Below are positions 60,177-64,000 of a stretch of DNA of 64,000 bases, piece after piece; the stretch's first letter is position 1; the number at the start of each line of letters is the position of its first letter. The notes under the pieces were generated by a model. That model was given only the letters and a program-made list of their open reading frames with translations, was not told the origin of the DNA and did not search any database. Source of the stretch: Cordia subcordata (taxonomy: Eukaryota > Streptophyta > Magnoliopsida > Boraginales > Cordiaceae); contig JAPTOF010000006.1 of NCBI GenBank assembly GCA_028554755.1, positions 14,197,001-14,261,000 on the forward strand. Reading direction: 5' to 3'. Made by a program: the position numbers and the translations under genes.

Positions 60177-61144
60177 CGTGCGAAAGGTCACAAAATGTGA
60201 TCTTGTTACAAGTCCCTACCACGATAAGATGATTGTAACGGGCACAACAGGGAAACCAATGTTTCGTACCTAAGTTTACTGCTTCTAAGATATACATATA
60301 TAGTGGCAGCTTGGTGCAAGACAATATGGACAGTTGGATGGATGAAGCTTTTACCACGTACAAGGTTCAAGGATAGATTAAATCCATTAAAGTTCATTGT
60401 ATGTAATATCAATGTCATGTCCAAAGTGAAGAACATCAGTTTTTCACTTTCTAATGGGCTACTTTCTTTTTTTTCACTTCACTTTTAAGTCGAACTATAA
60501 TGGAATACATTTTTAAATCAATACAATGAACTCCAAGTATGCTCCATATTGATAAAGGCTTGCAATAACATCATTACCTTCACTGGTTATCCATCAAAGG
60601 GATCAATCGAGTAGTAATCTTCGCAATGGTAATATGAAAATATAGGTAGATGGATATGTGAACTTGCGAAGGGAAACTAAAGATGCGTGGTAATTCATGG
60701 TGGAATCCACCATACAATCAGCCATATAACATGCTAGATACTATTGAGAATCAAGAATAATACAAAGCTTCTTAATTTGACCCATCTTGAAAGGCTCTAA
60801 TCTAATTCAACCACCTGTATGGATATCACCATCGACCCAAGGGCAACATTGATCTCAATGCTCAAGTGGACATATACAGCTTAATAAGATCAAATACTGC
60901 AAGATAAACATGTTGTCTCGCGAAACAAAACCTGCATATCTCTTTCACCCGAGAATAAACTACAGGCACTTGATAATCAAAGAGGAGTGTCGCTAAGAAA
61001 AATGAAAGAAAAGGAGGTAGTCAACTATCATGCCATAAAACAATGAGACTGACAGCAGAACTTCCAACTTGAAGGAAAAGCTGAACATCAATAAGAAGCA
61101 CATAAGTTGACTTCAAACAGTATATTAAACACTCAGAATAACTA

Positions 61145-61320
61145 TATAGATACTTGAAAAAAAGCCACACAACACATACAGGGAAAAGTAAAGGATGGAG
61201 TGCCCATCTTGAAAGGTCTTTCTGAAACTTATCACCATGCCCTGTGTTCTATATTTGATAAATATGTAACATATACCTAGAAGAGCATGCACCTCCCACA
61301 CCAAATATTTTGCTAGCATG
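61145..61320. repeat. Diverged third copy of the TIM23 3' repeat
   Basis: AAGCCACACAACACATACAG, then GGAGTGCCCATCTTGAAAGG, then TCTGAAACTTATCACCATGCC follow the same order as AAGCTGCACAAACATAAAG, ACAATGCCCATCCGTAGG and GTGAAATTTATTCACCAACCC at 62563 and after, with clear divergence. Confidence 0.5.
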
Positions 61321-62286
61321 TAAAATGCACAGTATTAGACCCATGGTTTTTCAATATTGAATCATACTCAGAAACATATAGACATCATTTTTACGCTCAT
61401 CTTGCGGTAACCACCACACCAAGCAACATGCTCATTGCCGACCTTTTCCAGTTGTTGCCAATAAAATCCAGTCATTTTCATGTATCTACCATCTCACCAT
61501 AAATACCTCGAGCTTCCTCAGATGCTTCAAGTTGCAACATCTTTTATCTTCGACTTACTTGTGGAAGGTTAAGTCCCAATTATCATACTTTCACCAGACA
61601 AGACCTATTAAGCTCGCATTAACTTTAGGCTTAATTACTATAAGACAAAACAGCACAGGATAATAGAGAACACTGACATCTGAAAAAATCACCGAACTTC
61701 ATCAAGGGGACCAGCATGAGATGTTATCTTGAAGATGAAACCCCGTCTGTGGAGATACATAGGTCATAGTGCAATGTTGTAAAATGCACCTCTCTTTTAA
61801 CTAATGTTCAAACAGTAAGAAGTGAGCAATTAATAACACCACAAAAGACAAGCATAGTGGCATGTCTAATTCGATTCTTCTCATCCTACCTAATTGCAGA
61901 AAGAATCCAGGAAAATAAATTTTAAGTGGCTGTTGTAAATTCCATGAAAACCAACATATCAACCTTTTTTGACAATGGATTTACAATCAATTAGTGATCA
62001 AAAGGTCATACTGCTCATAGGAATTAACAAGCAATTAGTTGAGAGGCTCTAGTCTTTGCAAAGCAAATTAAGATCATCTACTGAAACTACCTCAGATGCA
62101 CAACACGTAATGCAAGGAAGATATTGCTAATATCAAGATAGCACGTTCATTAAACACAAAACAGCTATAGAGACGCACATTAACCAAATCAACATCTGCC
62201 AGAAACGCATATGAGAAGCAACAAATCGTCCAACTTCAAGCAAAACCTCATACCCAGAATGGTTGAACCAGACAAACAATGATTTG

Positions 62287-62814
62287 GGAACTCCAATAAA
62301 AGCTGCACAAACATAAAGAAACATAAAATACAAAAGAAACACAATGCCTATATGCAGGTCTTTGTGAAATTTACTCACCAACCCATCTCTTCTACAATCT
62401 AAAGTTCTAAACAAACACGCATATTCGACAAATAGGTTAAATAAATGTAACAACGCATTCCACGTTTCATGCCCAAGAGTAACATTACAAAAATAAATTC
62501 CTCATCACATTTTCATCAAAATTGGCATAAAAATCTCAACTTTTTCAGATGGAACTCCAATAAAAGCTGCACAAACATAAAGAAACATAAAATACAGTAG
62601 AAAGACAATGCCCATCCGTAGGTCCTCGTGAAATTTATTCACCAACCCATGTTTTCTACAAGCTAAAAGAACATGCATATTCGACAAATAGGTTATATAA
62701 ACCTAACAAAGCATTCCGCTTTTCATGCCCAACAATAACATTAGAAAAAATAAATTCCTCATCACATTGTCATCAAAATTGGCATAAAAATCTCAACTTT
62801 TTTTCAGATAGGGA
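62287..62814. repeat. 264-bp direct tandem duplication at the 3' end of TIM23
   Basis: GGAACTCCAATAAAAGCTGC begins at 62287 and again at 62551. The following sequence is repeated almost base for base, up to TTTTTCAGAT at 62541-62550 and 62801-62810. The last bases of the second copy contain the TIM23 stop codon (TGA complement, 62804-62806). The duplicated unit therefore begins, in gene sense, right at the end of the coding region. Confidence 0.9.
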
Positions 62815-63379
62815 CGTATCGTTTCAACGCCTGTTTTCCAGCAACCGCCAGCCCAACGAGGGCGCCACCAATAGCTCCAGCCATGGCAGCAGACCTCGGC
62901 CCAGACGCCGCCTTATAAAGCGCACCGGTCCCCAAACCCGCCACGACGCTATTAATCACATCATCCGTATCCCTAATCGCCACCATACCACTCTCCATCC
63001 CAGCGTAAAGCAGCCCAATAACTCCAGCTCGGTTCCCAAACTTCCTCCCGGTATGACCGGAGCCGTTGAGCACACGATTGATTTTGAGCTTCAAGGTGTC
63101 CCCTGGCTCCGAGGCCCTGACACCGTCGACGAGCCCCTTGGACGCGCCGACAACGGCGCCGCCGAGGTAACCGATTCCAGTGTAGTAGGTGAGATTTTCG
63201 CCCCAAGAACGGCGCTGCGCGTGCGACTCCTCCTGGAAGAGGAACTCAGGCGAGGTGGGGAGCTTGTAGAGGGTTTGGATCGGGATTTGAAGGTCTTGGT
63301 ATGGATTGTAGAGCCGCGTTTCGGACGACGACGACGTGGATCTTTCGTCATCGCTTGGTGATCTCGGCTGATACGACAT
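62804..63379 (-). CDS. TIM23: Mitochondrial import inner membrane translocase subunit TIM23
   Basis: The intronless ORF of 191 residues starts at ATG 63379 ([14 protein letters not shown]) and ends KRYVPI. It is close in length and sequence to plant TIM23. The N-terminal about 55 residues are hydrophilic and include [13 protein letters not shown] and [12 protein letters not shown]. The Tim17/22/23 domain follows with four Gly-rich membrane segments, at about residues 62-82, 115-133, 141-158 and 163-183. Conserved parts include [38 protein letters not shown] and [18 protein letters not shown]23 forms the channel of the presequence translocase in the inner membrane, through which precursors such as the neighbouring E2 subunit are imported. 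No lesion is seen. The gene is convergent with the E2 gene. Confidence 0.96.
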   Translation of the reverse strand: MSYQPRSPSDDERSTSSSSETRLYNPYQDLQIPIQTLYKLPTSPEFLFQEESHAQRRSWGENLTYYTGIGYLGGAVVGASKGLVDGVRASEPGDTLKLKINRVLNGSGHTGRKFGNRAGVIGLLYAGMESGMVAIRDTDDVINSVVAGLGTGALYKAASGPRSAAMAGAIGGALVGLAVAGKQALKRYVPI

Positions 63380-63403
63380 CGTTTTTGTTTTCTGGGGGTG
63401 TTT

Positions 63404-63419
63404 TAGGGTTAGGGTTTTT
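63404..63419 (-). promoter_or_regulatory. Telo-box-like repeats in the TIM23 5' leader
   Basis: The minus strand reads AAAAACCCTAACCCTA about 25-40 bases before the ATG. This AAACCCTAA-type motif is frequent near the start of plant genes for translation and organelle biogenesis. Confidence 0.55.
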
Positions 63420-63479
63420 GGCGATCGGAGAGCTTGGTGGAGAGCTGAGGAGAGAAAAGAAACGGAAAAAGCGACGCAA

Positions 63480-63487
63480 TTTTATAG
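63480..63487 (-). promoter_or_regulatory. TATA-like box of TIM23
   Basis: On the minus strand CTATAAAA lies about 100 bases upstream of the ATG, a suitable distance for a short leader. Confidence 0.5.
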
Positions 63488-63489
63488 TG

Positions 63490-63596
63490 GTTTTTAGTTT
63501 TGAACGGCGGCGTTGAAAAATTCGAAGCCGGTTCAGGAATGAGTCGGTGGCAAAATTGATGGACCGGTTGGCTAGCTTAACCTAGACCGAAAAAAG

Positions 63597-63627
<31 letters not shown>

Positions 63628-64000
63628 CGTATGCAACTGTTATATGACGTTTTCTGAGGTTGAAAGTCTACTTGTGGGAAAGGTATAGGTCAATTTCACA
63701 ATATATGTCCCTATTCTTTGCTTATTTTTTTAAATTGGTCTTTATTATTTTAAAAAATTTAAATTGTCTCTATTATTTAGAAAAATTTATAGTATAAATT
63801 ATTGTACAGGTTATTAAATTATTTAGCTAGTCTTGCTTTAATCATCAAATTATTTTTAGTTTCAAAAGAATCATTAGTTTTTTGAAATGGGCTTGTTTAA
63901 ACCAATTTATTAAAAAACTTAATAAATTATGGTGAAAACAAAAATACTTAAAAATTAAGTGACTTGAGTGTTTTTTCTTTTTTAATTTTTAATTAATTTC
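63490..64000. other. Region upstream of TIM23 with (TA)n microsatellite
   Basis: A (TA)n tract lies at 63597-63623. The rest is AT-rich and no further gene was seen up to the window edge. Confidence 0.5.

Larger units (their letters stand above)
59616..62286. other. Convergent intergenic region between E2 and TIM23
   Basis: It must hold both 3' untranslated regions. A partial MITE of the 35637 family lies at about 60090-60176. A diverged copy of the TIM23-end repeat lies at about 61145-61320. No other coding sequence is supported, and the minus-strand open frames here arise from those repeats or by chance. Confidence 0.5.

Noticed and set aside
62133..62687. Two similar hydrophobic minus-strand frames (FLLYFMFLYVCAAFIGVP)
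   Set aside because: They are two readings of the tandem 264-bp duplication in the TIM23 3' region, not a membrane protein family.

Overview
The window is nuclear DNA of a eudicot plant. It is AT-rich, the genes have GT-AG introns, and the recognisable families are plant ones: Sirevirus-like Copia, Athila-type Gypsy, a class XII LRR receptor kinase, a mitochondrial pyruvate dehydrogenase E2 and a plant TIM23. The species cannot be told from the sequence alone. No bacterial operon, CRISPR array, rRNA or tRNA gene was seen.

Layout. 1-14606 is a minus-strand Sirevirus-like Copia element whose 3' end lies off the left edge. It has gag, protease, integrase, reverse transcriptase/RNase H and an extra ORF after pol, all broken by stops or shifts. 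A young non-autonomous LTR element (3706-10875, TSD TAGTT, tRNA-Asp type primer site, one intact 655-residue ORF with two zinc knuckles) sits inside its pol gene. 15016-28607 is an Athila-type Gypsy compound with three LTRs, the first only a stub, bounded by TSD CTACC. Its gag, pol and env-like reading frames are decayed, largely through CAG-to-TAG type stops. 28613-30546 is intergenic with a repeat-like unit holding an acidic ORF fragment.

30547-34452 is a two-exon EFR/Xa21-type receptor kinase that looks like a recent pseudogene: no ATG before a signal-like leader, and a frameshift in the activation loop. 34453-53226 is repeat-rich intergenic DNA: a SINE, small foldback elements, a Copia remnant with templated filler DNA, a solo LTR of the Sirevirus-like family, a GC-armed foldback element, and a Pack-MULE-like element (50190-51934) carrying a piece of a CLAVATA1-like receptor gene.

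The right end holds two apparently functional housekeeping genes of mitochondria in convergent orientation. One is the E2 subunit of pyruvate dehydrogenase (53884-59615, plus strand, 19 exons, 560 residues). The other is TIM23 (62804-63379, minus strand, intronless, 191 residues). Their upstream regions carry site II-like and telo-box motifs, respectively, which are common for nuclear genes of mitochondrial and growth functions. TIM23 has a 264-bp tandem duplication starting at its stop codon.

The most unusual signals are a GC-rich palindromic module (core GCCGGTCGACCGGC) shared by two unrelated retrotransposon families, the intact ORF of the non-autonomous element, the TSD-bounded three-LTR Athila compound, and the captured CLAVATA1-like fragment.
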